Shown here: in pieces, positions 17,941 through 29,411 of the stretch
How positions within the stretch are numbered: the first letter of the stretch is position 1
How the letters are laid out: the number at the start of each line of letters is the position of its first letter
NCBI GenBank assembly: GCA_934045075.1
Contig: OW203730.1
Location: forward strand, 7,514,785 to 7,578,784
Direction: 5' to 3'
DNA length: 64,000 nt
DNA from: Yponomeuta sedellus
Lineage: Eukaryota > Arthropoda > Insecta > Lepidoptera > Yponomeutidae
Program-made: the position numbers and the translations under genes
Notes under the pieces: model-generated
Database searches by the model: none
The model's input: only the letters and a program-made list of their open reading frames with translations
Told to the model about the DNA's origin: nothing

Positions 17941-19386
17941 TGGACATAAAAAACCTACCTAGTCTCTACAACTATAGCCATTGAACACGCAGTAACTTTG
18001 TCACCGGATCATCCTAAAACTTGCTGCCGGTTGGTTACTCAAGGATTATTTTCAAACCTTAGCTACTGAAGAAAAAAGCAGACTTGTCTCTAGGTTTTTG
18101 TTGTTGCTATAATTTATCGAATAGAATGAGTTAATTACACTCATTAGATTGAATTACAGCGTTTTATGCTTTCGTAAAACTGTTCACACATTTTTTGCCT
18201 TTAGCCACTAAAGACGCCCGAAAGTGATGTGCCTCAGTTTTAACAATTCTCAAAGAAAACTCTACAAGCACATCCCACAAATAGAAAGTATTGATTGATA
18301 GATTCTATGATCATAATAATACGGGTTCCCTCACGATATCTTCCTACATACCTAGGGAGTGCCTAATGACTTAGGTACTCTACGGTGTCTAAGCAGCCTT
18401 GTCGCCGAGCATAAAACAGACCATCTGTGCAATTCTCGTGTCACAAATCCGTAAGCCACTTACGCTGCTCTGCATTATATTCTCGGAAACAGCTCGGCCG
18501 ATCGCTCTACGCAGGAGATGAGAAAAACTGCTATTCAATGAGGGTACAGAAGGCAGAACATCGACCTAAATACTAGCGCTCTTCACACGATAACTTTAAG
18601 AGTGATTTTGCAACATTGTGCAATTCAAGGGGCGACCTACTGATGATTGCACCTACATTACCGTTTTATTGGACCCACCAGGGATCTCTTGTCTTGGGAC
18701 CACCACGGAAGACCTTAGAAGGTGGCGGTAGATTCCCACATTTTTTACCTTATTGTGTTAAAATGTTTATAACCCATGGGAAAAGTAGTAATTTTAGTAA
18801 TCTGTATCTTCTTATTTTCTAAATTGTAATTTCTGGTGTGCAATAAAGTATATTCATTTCATTTCATTTAATCACGAATGAATTCATTGGGAAGAAAATA
18901 TTAAAATGATTCAGTGATGTTTCAGCGACTTATGAGCAAAGGAAGTATCATTTAAAGATAAAATCACGAATTAAAGACGAGAGAGAATATTGATAAATCT
19001 ACAGATAGGTATAACATTAACTTTCTCTAGTAGAGTAAATGATAGACTAACATAATAATTCGAGATTACGTAAGAATTTAAAATGCTCCACAGTCATGAC
19101 TTAACCCAATAGTATTTGAGAAAAAATGTGCTACTCTTCTACGAACATAAACCTGGGCACTGAATGTCCTTGCGAAAATGTACAAACTTAGCAACTCTTT
19201 TACAATATGCTTCTATATAGTGCTTATTTCCATTAATTATAGCTACTGCTAGACATAAAAGCAATATTGTAGTATTACTATTTGCTGTATTACAGGCTGC
19301 TAAACCTCGTCACACAATATTGATCTTTGTAAATTCCAACCAGTTGTGTTCACAGTTGAATACGTTGTATATTATAACACATTCAC
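17941..19386. other. Unassigned 1.4 kb; possible LINE 3' UTR at 18600-18872
   Basis: No host gene is recognised. Positions 18835-18872 read 'tggtgtgcaataaagtatat' then (atttc)n, which resembles the 3' end of a non-LTR element with its AATAAA signal. The upstream open frame (18616-18822) has no known domain. Confidence 0.4.
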
Positions 19387-19568
19387 TGCCATTACATGAC
19401 AGCCGCCACCCACAGCTTGGCATGCCTTGTGAAGCACGGAAGCGCTCGGAAAAAATGCCTCTAGCGGTAGTCACGCGTTGGTCACCCATTTATCACTTGA
19501 CCGCGCCTGTTGTCGCTTAACCTGAGTGATTGTTTCCAATCACTTGGCTTCACTAGGCCAGCGCTTCA
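19387..19568 (-). mobile_element. 5S-SINE (family C), copy C3, head half
   Basis: Minus strand: the head runs from 'gaagcgctggcctagtgaag' through 'gcgacaacaggcgcggtcaa' to 'cgcttccgtgcttcacaagg'. The 3' body and tail are missing, which is unusual for a retroposon and suggests later deletion. Confidence 0.75.
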
Positions 19569-20696
19569 TCGTATTGTAACCCCAACAAATAAACTCAAAC
19601 AATCTGTTACACAGAAAGAATTGGCTTATGTCCGCAGTGGGTCAAAACGGATTGATTGTTTCAACCCTAATTTACGGGTACAATATTCAGTGCAACAAGG
19701 TAAAGGGAACTATACCACAACTACGCTTCTATCACAAATAACATCCCCGGACATGAACATAAAATCACGGAGCTACCTCTACAATTCTAAGCACTCGATC
19801 ACCCACATAAAACACAGAAATCAGTGATCAACCACCAGCTGTTAGTACCTGATTGCAGTTGTTTAACTAGAGGTCGGCACCCCCCGAGGCGTTTTATTCA
19901 TTTGCGTTCCCAACACATACGTCGGCGTCATAATTATCTTACAGATCGAAGAACAGGAAGTTCTGTACGACTCTAAATACTCAAATTACTCACAGACGTT
20001 CCCTATATTAAGTCCAGGTTAGAGACCAAGCGCGTCACTCACATCTCAGTATTTCTACCACTTATTTGAAACGTCAGTTAGCAGAACTTGTGACAGTTTT
20101 ACCGACGCATAAGTATAGCTTATAACAAGAAACTGTCTGAAAGTATTCTTTTAAATATGAACGAGAGTGTCTCATTTAAAGAAAATGATTGAAGAATGCA
20201 AGGAAATGCTTGAAGAGGGATGATTCTGTTTGTTTTTAGTATTTAGGTGATTAAATAACTGAGTTTGTAGCGATTTGGTATAAGCTGTAAGTTACTAATG
20301 TAAATAAACAAATAATAATAATAAATATAGTTCTGTAGGGCTTCTTTCATTTTTTTTACATTGTCCAAGCAAACGAGATGGCTTGCTTTACTACACTCAA
20401 TTTGTAATAAGCCAAATTGCTACGTAAGCATTAACTGTGACTACGGCTAAACATTGCCAATGCCAATGATAATAGTAAGTTCAGATAATCTTTCTATAGA
20501 TTCTTAATATTGATTCAGAGATAAGATCCGGCAGACGAGCCCATCACAATTTGAGTAAATGGTGTAAATGTACATTATTATTAGCCATTACAATAAATGG
20601 CTTCGGTACCACGCATGCCTCAAAAGACCGGGACCCTATAGACTCGTGAATCTTAAGATGTACCAACATAATAAAAATAACTTCCGCTCAACACAA
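19569..20696. other. Mostly unassigned; repeat R copy 1
   Basis: A short repeat at 19870-19945 ('ccccccgaggcgttttattc', 'atttgcgttcccaacac') is shared with 22788-22876. The rest is unrecognised AT-rich DNA. Confidence 0.45.
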
Positions 20697-20787
20697 TCGC
20701 TTGGCATGGTCTCAAACCAGGATAGCCTGCACTATGGCATCCAGACAAAGACATCACATACATGGAAGTACACATGACGGAGGCAAC
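20697..20787 (-). repeat. Family G SINE fragment, copy 4
   Basis: 'ctcaaaccaggatagcctgc' corresponds to the family G 'aggataccctgtg' segment. It is truncated and followed by T8. Confidence 0.5.
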
Positions 20788-20799
20788 AACTAAAGAGCT

Positions 20800-21106
20800 T
20801 AAAAACATAGAGGCTAATAATTCCACCCATGCCGGGATTCGAACCCGCGACCTCTGGCTATCCGTGCCAGCGCTCTTTCCAACTGAGCTAATGAGCGACT
20901 CACCGGCATCAGTGAAATTTCGAACCTCTTTACAATATTCTCTGTATTACGTACAGGCAGCGACATCTGGCTGAAGTAATTTGCATCACTTGCAGCCCCG
21001 AGTAGCCAGAGGTCGCGGGTTCGAATCCCGGCATGGGTGGAATTTTTAGCCTCTAAATATGTTTTTTAAATTGTCCTGAGCACGGGTTAGTGCATTAAAA
21101 AAAAAT
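20800..21106 (+). mobile_element. Family T SINE, copy T8
   Basis: Perfect 'aactaaagagct' at 20788-20799 and 21107-21118. A reverse-oriented unit (tRNA-like domain on minus, 20822-20897) runs to about 21000, where it joins the sense 3' part ('tagccagaggtcgcgggttc') and a tail 'gtgcattaaaaaaaaat'. Confidence 0.9.
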
Positions 21107-21118
21107 AACTAAAGAGCT

Positions 21119-21574
21119 CTAACTCTTTTGAGCCAACTCACAAAAAGGATTGTACTTTCTGTGAAACAGATTGTTTTATTTTATTCGTGTATTTTTATGA
21201 AATAAAACGAATATGTATGTTCAGTGATTTATTTACCACGCTGTCTTATTTCGTATTATTTTATTTCGGACCACCTCAGTAGTGGTCAAGACCCTGTTCG
21301 TTTTAAATTTTTGCCGGGCATTGTGACAGTGCTCCCGGGCACGGTACATCAACAATTCAACACTAAATAAATATAGCCCGAAAGGCACTGGACGAGATCA
21401 GCAGGGGAGCGTTAGTATTGGAATGAAAAGAAGGGCGGCAGTTGCCCAGCGGCCGTAACATTTAGCTAGATAAGTAGATATAGACTGCATAGATAACAAA
21501 AAAAATACATCAGTGTATTAGTTAATATGTAGCCTTTTGGCGTAAATAAACGTGAGCATGAGCAGGTCACGTAG
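21119..21574. other. Unassigned sequence
   Basis: No feature recognised. Confidence 0.45.
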
Positions 21575-21715
21575 CAGATAGTCTGACGACCTAGTTACAT
21601 TGGCGGGGAGTCGCTGGATGCGGGCGGCATAAGACCGTTCCATGAAGCTTCAAAAAACATGAGAGTGGCCTATTCTTGGGGTGAACGTCAAACGGCTGAT
21701 GATGGCGAAATAAAT
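21575..21715 (+). pseudogene. LINE C-terminus fragment
   Basis: One frame reads 'DDLVTLAGSRWMRAA' followed by a stop and 'DRSM', matching the end of lepidopteran endonuclease-reverse transcriptases. It ends 'ggctgatgatgg'. Stops and frameshifts show it is a dead fragment. Confidence 0.65.
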
Positions 21716-22078
21716 GAATAAAGAGGCAGGCGGAGACGAGTGTCCAGCGCTTTGATTGTGTTACTTTTCACGTATATATCTGTGTGCAAAAACGGAGTGT
21801 TTACTTACTCTGTCGTAAAGATATGAGGCGTTATATGTATCACACGTATCGCATTTAAGTCAGTGATATTGAGCCACACGATTGCAAAACAAAGTCCAGT
21901 AAAACGTAATTACCTTATTTCCCGACGTTTGGGCAGCGTTACAGTTGCCGTGGCCTCGGGTAGTTTAATATACCACTATGTATGAGTATCGCGAATCATT
22001 AAGACATACTAAAGTCCAGTAATTAATTTATCCATACAGTATACCAACGTGAAAAAAGCTCAGGAGGACAAATAGACT
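21716..22078. other. Short repeat Q and unassigned sequence
   Basis: Positions 21760-21830 ('cttttcacgtatatatctgt', 'gcaaaaacggagtgtttac') recur at 63675-63735 and, inverted, at 244-285. The stretch 21890-22000 ('ttatttcccgacgtttgggc') resembles other dispersed insect repeats, but its family was not resolved. Confidence 0.45.
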
Positions 22079-22215
22079 GTGATAAGATAAGATAAGAATA
22101 TTCTTTATTGTACACCAGAGCACATATTCTAAAACATGTAAAGATACAAAGTACAATTCGCGGCCTTAATGCTAAAAGCAATTTCTTCCAGACAACCTAC
22201 GACGGAAAGTTGCTG
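22079..22215 (-). repeat. LINE family M 3' UTR
   Basis: On the minus strand: 'gttgtctggaagaaattgct', 'tttagcattaaggccgcg', 'atgtgctctggtgtacaata', 'aagaatattcttatcttatc'. The same end is found inserted in mariner 2 (44307-44477). Confidence 0.8.
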
Positions 22216-22249
22216 AAGGAAATAAGAGACTATGATTCATTATGTGCAC

Positions 22250-22650
22250 TCGTAACGGTGGTAGCTCAGCGGTGGAAGCTCAGTGGGTAGAACCATGGAC
22301 AGGCAAGCGTGAGCCCCAGGTTCGATCCCGAGTGCGGGCATGTACCAATGACTTTGTTTAATTTCAAAGTTACGTACATTTGCGAATTTGTAGTCGCAAT
22401 ACCACACGCTAACGGTGAAGGAAAACATCGTGAGGAAACCCGCGGCTTGGTTGGCTCCGCACGTATTGACTAGTCTTTCCTGTGGGATAGGCCGACTAAG
22501 CTGTCAGGATGGTATAGGTGCTGGGCAAGCCTACACCATCTATAAAACCATGTCCCAGGCACTACAGCGTCGGAGTGGTCCCTTCACCCGTCTAGTGTGA
22601 GTGAAGATAGTACTGGACGCTGTATAAATCATCTCATTAAGTAGATGCAA
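22250..22650 (+). mobile_element. Family E (subfamily a) tRNA SINE, full length
   Basis: The tRNA-like head 'gtaacggtggtagctcagcg' contains a duplicated A-box-like word, followed by B box 'ccaggttcgatccc'. The body is 'gcgggcatgtaccaatgact', 'aaggaaaacatcgtgaggaa', 'ataggccgactaagctgtca'; the 3' end is 'aaatcatctcattaagtaga'. Confidence 0.8.
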
Positions 22651-23039
22651 AAAGGCCAATATTTTATTATTACTCGTAACACCATTCTTGTTACCGTGTG
22701 CTACCCCACTTTATGCATTTGGAAAGCGATAAAATCACCAAGCTTTGTGCTTGGAGCTCTCCTAATAGAGGCTCGCACTCAAGTGTAGAGGTCGGGGCCC
22801 CCCGAGGCGTTCTATTTATTTGCGTCCCGAACACGCATCCGATGGTCGGCTGACGTGTTATAATTACCTTGGTAACCACGTGAGATTTTGCCTCGTAATC
22901 GGTCTCTATTTATGATTGCATCTACTGAACGTTGTAAGTATATTTTACTTAACCAGTACATCATTTGTGGCCTTGTTTGTTCTACAGGTTGTACAGGAAA
23001 ATATTTATAAATAAATAAATTTATCTATATATCTATAAT
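22651..23039. other. Unassigned; repeat R copy 2
   Basis: Positions 22788-22876 ('gggccccccgaggcgttcta', 'tttgcgtcccgaacacgcat') match 19870-19945. The remainder is unrecognised. Confidence 0.45.
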
Positions 23040-23513
23040 CAGCCCACACCAATAAATAAGTGAATAAATATTTATGGACATATTACACAGATCTTGTTAG
23101 CTCTATACTTAGTACAACTAAATGACTTGTTTATATTATTTTTAATGCACTAACCCGTGCTAAGGACAATTTAAAAAAAAACTATTTTAGCGGCTAAAAA
23201 TAGGTTCAAAAGGTTCGAATTTTCACTGATGCCGGTGAGTCGCCCATTAGCTCAGTTGGAAAGAGCGCTGGCACGGATAGCCAGAGGTCGCGGTTTCGAA
23301 TCCCGGCATGGGTGGAATTTTTAGCCTCTAAAATAGGTTTTTTAAATGACTGGTGCTAACTCGACGATAGATTTAATAAATACATAGATAACATCCAAGA
23401 CCCGAGACAAACTAGAAAATTTGGTTTCCTAGTTTGACCCGGCCGGGTATTGAACCCGAGACCTTCGGTTTTACAGTCAGCCTGCCAAACCGCTGCGCCA
23501 CCGAGGCCGTCGA
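23040..23513 (-). mobile_element. Family F tRNA SINE, copy 3, split by T9
   Basis: Minus-strand head 'gacggcctcggtggcgcagc', B box 'gggttcaatacc', then the body to 'ccataaatatttattcact'. It is interrupted between 23130 and 23344 by a family T SINE. Without the insert, it aligns end to end with 13232-13447. Confidence 0.8.
23131..23343 (-). mobile_element. Family T SINE, copy T9, inside family F
   Basis: Duplications 'aaatgacttgt' (23120-23130) and 'aaatgactggt' (23344-23354). The inverted tail and flank (23131-23205) are joined to a sense unit with the complete tRNA-like domain (23239-23312). Confidence 0.85.
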
Positions 23514-24564
23514 TTGCATCTACGATTTAGAGCAAAATAAGGTGTTACGTAGATTTTGAACGTTGATAGGTTTCCTTAAATTATGGTTGTAAAGCTAAAA
23601 AAATTATTTACTTTTAGTTGTGTATAATTATGTAATGAATAATGAATTTAATGATGAAGCGTAAGTGATCTGTCAGGATCCTGGGATTTGCCTATCCCTA
23701 TGGTATGCAGGCGTGAGTTTATGTTATATGAGGACTCAGGATGCATTTTTATAATATTTACTGAAAACACAGGCATATATAGGTTATGCTGCAACTGTAG
23801 TGCGTTGGTGGGCCTTATTATACAGGTTCGGGGGACTAAAGCAGATAAGTACAGAGGAAAAAATAAATGAATCTAAATTTAAAAAATGTTGAAGTGAAAA
23901 CACGTAATTATGTTATAACAATTTTATTCTTTTTTTAAATTTTTAAAAAACGTTTTTAAAATTTTATTAGCTTTATTGCAAGGGAAAGCTGTGATGAAAC
24001 AATGAATTGAAAAAAACTTTTTTTTAAATTAAACAATCAAAAGATAAGCAACCAAAAATTCAGTTCTCTTATTTACGTTCTCATTCAATTATTTACGTAG
24101 TTGTTAGGATCATGGCCAGTGGAAGTAGCTGGTCTCAGCCTACCCCCCCAAGATACAGGCGTGAGGTTTTGTTTTGTATTAACGAATAATAATTTAATGA
24201 CAAATGTGCTTTAGACCGCCAGCTCCAGGTAGTAACTTGCTTCTATCAATAAAACAACATAGCATTCTTGAAAAACTTACCAGCCAATCTGTTTCCGGCG
24301 ACTAGTGTTCTTTGTTCTCCAAAATATCATTTTTCCTTCCACAACATGAACTGGCTAACAGATGATGACAGCTATCACACCTGTGATTCACCTGTCACCT
24401 GTCACTAGTCTTCAATTGTCCAATGTCACTGCACATAATCCTACAATCGCCTGCAGTTTATGCGCCACCACGAAACGGGCTCAATGCGCACGAGTTGATG
24501 CAATACCTGAAAAGAAAGACGTTACCATATTAGCTAAGATAAGATAATCACGACTGTATAACAT
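23514..24564. other. Unassigned; two repeat X fragments
   Basis: Repeat X pieces lie at 23660-23722 ('tatggtatgcaggcgtgag') and 24108-24172 ('ccaagatacaggcgtgaggt'). Otherwise AT-rich with no gene recognised. Confidence 0.45.
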
Positions 24565-24914
24565 TACATTACATTTACATACAGGCACAGTCTGTTAGCT
24601 TTTAGAATACTCCTCGGGCTCTAGAGTAGTCTTCAGTTTTCGCCGAAAGCAGACAAGTGTAATACTACTTCCTGCTCTGTATAAAACTCTTCACTATTTT
24701 GGAAAGTAATGTAATCTTAAGTGTCTTATTAGTTCCGATTACATTTCTATTACACGAATATAGGCGATTCTATTCGATAGTAGCCGAGGTATATTCTAAA
24801 AGCTAACAGACTGCACATACATTGCTTCTGGTCCCACCTTAGGATACCCTGTGTCGTGGGAACCAGAAACAACGACATCACAAACATGTAAAATTCCAAC
24901 ACCTGGGTTTTTTT
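24565..24914 (-). mobile_element. Family G tRNA SINE, copy 5, split by a MITE
   Basis: 'acatttacatacaggcac' is separated from 'cacatacattgcttctggtc' by a 226-bp insert. Copy 3 at 16801-17000 shows the uninterrupted sequence 'caggcacatacattgcttc'. The tRNA head is lost after 24914. Confidence 0.8.
24588..24813. mobile_element. MITE with 29-bp TIRs inside family G SINE
   Basis: Terminal inverted repeats start 'cagtctgttagcttttagaa' on both ends, with about two mismatches over 29 bp. The target duplication is either 'ca' (TIR starting 'cagtctg') or 'gcac' (TIR starting 'agtctg'). The superfamily is therefore undecided. There is no coding capacity. Confidence 0.8.
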
Positions 24915-25146
24915 TGCCTAACGGAGGGATAATCTTCTAATATATAAGAAAAACATGTCACAGTGTTTATTACTATTAGACTTTATTACACACAAAACAT
25001 TTAACGGGGCATTACATACGAAATAACATGAAAAAAGCGAGTGTATGTTATCGAACTCTTCCGAAACGGCCCAAGCGATTATTGTGATTTTTCTGTGCAT
25101 ATATAGGTCTTACAATAGGTCAGCTAGTATAAGATTAACAAGAGTT
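24915..25146. other. Unassigned sequence
   Basis: No feature recognised. Confidence 0.4.
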
Positions 25147-25455
25147 GCTGTTTGGTGTCGGCCTGGAGAATAGCACCAACCCAAATTCTTCCCGCGGGTG
25201 TCGTAAAAGGCGACTAAGGGACAAAAACCAGAGGGTGGGCAGCAGCGCCCCCTGCAGTACAATTCCACCAAACTGCGATCCCAACCCGCATGCCCAGCGT
25301 GGGGATTATGGGCATTCCCCCCCCCCCAATGATGGCACAACCTTGCGCTATGGCGCTCGGGGGGCGCCATAGCGCAAGGTTGCTATGGCCCCCCCCTATT
25401 AGGGGTGGGCTATGTCCAGCAGTGGACTAATATAGCCTGAAGAAGAAGAAGAAGA
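25147..25455 (+). mobile_element. Family D SINE with internal inverted duplication
   Basis: Near-full copy from 'gctgtttggtgtcggcctgg' to 'ggactaatatagcctgaaga' + (gaa)n. At 25337-25382 a small inverted duplication, 'ttgcgctatggcgctc' then 'gcgccatagcgcaa', was formed beside a C run. Confidence 0.8.
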
Positions 25456-26040
25456 GTTCCAGAGAACAAGAACCAAAACAAACAAGGCACCATACTAAAT
25501 TACTACATTGTTCTTTACTTGAAAGCTAGCTAGCAAGGTTTATTGACTCAGTGACTTGATAGCAGTATTTGCTTTTGACTTTGATTGTTGCTCTTGGCTA
25601 TTCAACTTAAACTATTTGAGATGGTCAGTATATTTCTCGAATTAAATGTAGTTTAAGATATTCTGATACGTCTCGGAATATCCCTAACTACGAAGAGAGA
25701 AATTATAGAACCATTCAAATTAAATTATCATAAAACATGGTTTGAAGAAGATATAAATTCCGTTAATACGCACCAGTGGGTAAGTCTAGTGACAGAGAAA
25801 TCGAAATGGAATTTAATGAAGAACTGGTTAATGGAATAACTTGACTTGACGACTGACAGTAACGTGGCATTGTGGAAAGACAAACTGGACCTTGGAAGAA
25901 ACTGTCTCTCACAATTGATGTTAAGCGTCATTGGAGTATTGGACTTCTCAAATATTATGTTCTATGGTTGAGAATGGCGAATACGTGCGAAGCCAGCCAA
26001 GTCGCGGGTTTTCTAACGAAGTTTTAATTCACAGTTTGAT
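25456..26040. other. Unassigned sequence
   Basis: No gene or family recognised. Confidence 0.45.
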
Positions 26041-26554
26041 ATCGATATCCACCCTTGTATTTCCCCATCGCAGGAGCACGTGTCTCTTCCAGCATCGCGG
26101 GAAGGGTAAGCCATCCTCCACCACGGGGGCCAATCCCGATTGGTAGAGATTTGTAAGACAGTGGTGGGCCTTACTGTCAGAAGTTATCATGCCACCCATA
26201 AGCCTCTGACATGGCTTAACGACTGCTATTACATGACAGCCTGCACTAATGGCTTAACATGCCTTGCAAAGCATGTAAGGGCTCGGATAAATGCCACTAG
26301 CGGCAGTCACGGGACGGTCATCCATCCTACACCTGACTGCGCCTGTTGTTGCTTAACTCAAGTGATTGATTATATTATTTTTTAATGCACTAACCCGTGC
26401 TAAGGACAAATTTAAAAACCTATTTAGAAGCTAAAAAATCCACCCATGCCGGGATTCGAACCCGCAATCTCTGGCTATCCGTGCCAGCTCTCTGGCACGG
26501 ATAGCCAGAGTGATTGATCGCAATCATTCGGTTCGACTAGGCCACGAGCGTTTC
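26041..26554 (-). mobile_element. 5S-SINE (family C), copy C4, split by T10
   Basis: Minus-strand full-length element with tail 'aagggtggatatcgat' at the left and head 'cgaaacgctcgtggcctagt' at the right. It is interrupted at 26370-26508. The head hairpin 'gattgcgatcaatcact' flanks the insertion. Confidence 0.85.
26371..26508 (-). mobile_element. Family T SINE, copy T10, inside a 5S-SINE
   Basis: Perfect 'agtgattgat' at 26361-26370 and 26509-26518. The inverted tail and 3' half of the tRNA-like domain (26371-26488) fold back onto a 21-bp sense piece of the anticodon arm. Confidence 0.85.
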
Positions 26555-26561
26555 GAATTCA

Positions 26562-26722
26562 CAGTTAGCGTGTGATATTGCGACTACAAATAAAAAAAAT
26601 GTACGTAGCTTTGAAATCAAACAAAGTTGTTGGTACATGCCCGCACTGGGGATCGAACCTGGGTCTTCCGCTCGCGAGTCTATTATTCTACCCACTGGCC
26701 AACCACCGCTCTACAAGCAAGC
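26562..26722 (-). mobile_element. Family E (subfamily a) tRNA SINE, truncated
   Basis: Minus-strand tRNA-like head with 'gagcggtggttggccagtgg' and B box 'caggttcgatccc', then 'gtaccaacaactttgttt'. It is cut after 'caatatcacacgctaact'. Confidence 0.7.
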
Positions 26723-27395
26723 TCTGTACTTACAGTTACAGCTCTGTAAGTACAGGTACTTCTTTTGTAATCAACATTAACAATACGCACTTCAAAAAAC
26801 TTTATTAGAAAGCAAATAAACGTCCGAGGCATGAAGTGGTAATAAATGAACAACTTGATAAATCTGACGTAAGGTCATTTACGGAATCCACCGGATAACT
26901 GTATAGTTAGTTTTTATTAACACCATCAATCTAACCATGAGCTTCATTCGGATAAGGTATTGTACTTAGCGACCTACTTAACTATAAAAGGTACAGCACA
27001 CATACAGGGCGTATAGAAAAAAAGTATTTTGAGGAAATAATCTTTTCTCCATTTAATTTTTTTTATGTAGCCTTTAAGTAGTGTAGAATGTTTAACGAGA
27101 TCACTCAAATATCAATGAACACTTCATACATTGTAAGGCATTACGTCATGGTTTGACTATATTAATTTTTCGACAGGTTATATAATTATCACGAAAAGTA
27201 TTGTGATAAGGGAAAAAAACACATTTATTTATCTTTTGAAACGGGTTTTTCTATTATACTACTAATATTTATTAGAACAATAATCTGTATTTCAATCCGT
27301 AAGTATGTAAATATATATTATTGAGTATATTTATTTGTATATACATATGTATGTACTATTTATCTTTGTATATGTGCTTAATTATTATCTTTGTA
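26723..27395. other. Unassigned AT-rich sequence
   Basis: No gene or recognised repeat. Confidence 0.5.
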
Positions 27396-27650
27396 TTTAT
27401 GGACGTAGAACACACTGAGAAACTAAAATGGCATTGGGCTGGACACATTGCTAGGATGCATGAAAATACATGGACAAAGAGGACAACATTGTGGAAAGGA
27501 CCGCCAGGAAAAAGAAGACGAGGTAGACCTTTCACTCGATGGGCAGATGATGTAGAAAAGATGGCCACTACAAAAGACTGGCAAAACCGTGTGCAAGATA
27601 GAGATGGTTGGAAGAGACTGGAGGAGGTCTATATCCTTACGGGGTCCTAA
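27396..27650 (+). pseudogene. LINE C-terminus, open but 5'-truncated
   Basis: The reading frame gives 'LKWHWAGHIARMHENTW', 'GKRRRGRPFTRWADDVEK' and 'WQNRVQDRDGWKRLEEVY', then a stop. This is the conserved C-terminal region of non-LTR retrotransposon polyproteins, different in sequence from the family near 2.2-3.8 kb. No frameshift in this stretch, so it is relatively recent, but RT and endonuclease are absent. Confidence 0.85.
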
Positions 27651-27675
27651 AATTCCATAGATTTCAGATTTATTA

Positions 27676-27853
27676 TTTTATAACCTATTTAGAGGCTAAA
27701 CATTCCACCCATGCCGGGATTCGAACCCGCGACCTCTGGCTATCCATGCCAGCGCTCTTCCAATTGAGCTAATGGGCGACTCACCGGCATCAGTGAAATT
27801 TCGAACCTCTTTACACTATTCTCTGTATTACGTACAGGCAGCGACATCTGGTA
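27676..27853 (-). mobile_element. Family T SINE, copy T11 (simple)
   Basis: Candidate duplication 'atttatta' at 27668-27675 and 27854-27861. A single minus-oriented unit runs from 'ccagatgtcgctgcctgt' through the tRNA-like domain to 'ctaaataggttat'. It has no inversion and no (aaaaat)n tail. Confidence 0.75.
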
Positions 27854-27861
27854 ATTTATTA

Positions 27862-28457
27862 CTGTAATATTTTTTTTGGAATATTTGGTGTAGGATTTTA
27901 GGATAAATAAAGGCTTTTTTATTTTAATTCTATTTTATAATAATAATTTATACTACTTGTTATTGTGTTCGATTAATGTAATAATATTGTCATGTTTATT
28001 ATAGTAAATTTTCCCCCTCGTTTATAATGTGGCGGTTTATAAAGGGGTGGCTGGAGGAGATTTCTAATGAAATAAGCTCGCCATGTACACTTTTTACTTT
28101 GTAAGTTTTGTTTTAACTGTATGTTTTTATGTTCGCAATAAAGTATAGTAAAACAGTTCTCAGTGCAAGTTCGCCATTCATTCTTCGGGCTATGATTTAC
28201 GCGATCGCGTCCACGAGCAAAACAAACGCAACTTACTCGAACAAAATTGTAGCTGTCGTCCAAATATGGCACAATGCGGACTACCGGGTGTGTACCGAGC
28301 AATTGCAACTCATGGTAGAGGACTTTTGAATTATCACATGCGGTGCTTTTGATGTCCTATTCGTGGTAATGGAGAAATCAATTTTGCCGCGAAGATAACT
28401 ATCGGTCGGTAATGAAGACGTGAGCTAATGAATAGGTTTTCGAATGGGTATTGTGCT
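27862..28457. other. Unassigned; possible retroposon 3' end at 28060-28150
   Basis: 'tatgttcgcaataaagtata' near 28127 resembles a LINE 3' UTR end with AATAAA. No coding region is recognised. Confidence 0.4.
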
Positions 28458-28740
28458 AACAGCGGTGGTAACGGAGCGGTGGAACGCCGGCATTTCGATC
28501 GGGAGGTCGTAGGTTCGAATCCCGTGGGTATGTACCAATCTTGGTTTTGTAAGTTATATACTTTTTTGAAGTTATAGTAGTAATACCACTCGCTAACTGT
28601 GAAGGAAAATATCGTGAGGGAACCTGAGTGTATGAGGTTTTAACCTCAGCGCCTGAAATTGCCAATCCGCAGTAGGCCCGCGTGGTAACTAAGCCCATAG
28701 TCTCTCGCTGAGAGAAGGCATGTGACCTGCATTGAAACGT
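28458..28740 (+). mobile_element. Family E (subfamily b) tRNA SINE, full length
   Basis: The head 'cagcggtggtaacggagcgg' with B box 'aggttcgaatcccg' is tRNA-like. The body is 'gaaggaaaatatcgtgaggg', 'gcctgaaattgccaatccgc'; the tail is 'gagagaaggcatgtgacctg'. It is the best reference copy in the window. Confidence 0.8.
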
Positions 28741-28741
28741 A

Positions 28742-28966
28742 TTTCTTCTTCAGGCTATACTAGTCCACTGCTGGACATAGCCCTCCCCTAATGAGCGCAA
28801 GGTTGTGCCATCATTGGGGGGCAATGCCCATAATCCCCACGCTGCGTGCGGGTTGGGGATCGCAGTTCGGTGGAATAGTACCTACTGCAGGGGGCGCTGC
28901 TGCCCGCCCCCGGTATTCGTCCCTTAGTCGCCTTTTACGACACCCGCGGGAGGAATTTCGTTCTAT
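28742..28966 (-). mobile_element. Family D SINE, 5'-truncated
   Basis: Minus strand: (gaa)n tail with 'ccagcagtggactagtatag', body 'ggcattgccccccaatgatg', up to 'cgcgggtgtcgtaaaaggcg'. The first ~50 bp are missing. Confidence 0.8.
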
Positions 28967-29397
28967 ATTTATTTTATAGATGTCCACAAACAATTTGCTT
29001 GTACCTATCTCGTTACAAGCTGAATTAAATGAAGTATTTGGAATTCGTAAGTTTAACACAATACAGCTTATCGGTACACAAGTAAAACAATGTATTCGAA
29101 TTCCGGGTCAAGTATTCGTCGGCAGACATGTTCAGTGCAATTTAAAACAAAATATCTTCGGGTCATAACCGCAGGGCTTGTTAAGCCCTTCACAATGCAC
29201 CATTCATGCGTTTTTTTGAGCCGACCTTTACTTGAAGCTCGGTAGTTGATTTATAGTGATTTTCTTTTATTTCCGTTTACAGTTTTATCGCCAGGAAAGA
29301 GTGAATTTACAAGCAAGAAATAAAATCAACACTTCATGAGTTGCAAATAAAAAACCCGTAAATGCTGCGTGAATATACAAATTAATTTAACTCGTAA
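28967..29397. other. Unassigned sequence
   Basis: A 62-codon open frame (28980-29168) has no recognised domain. Confidence 0.4.
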
Positions 29398-29411
29398 AAG
29401 ACTGAAATAAA

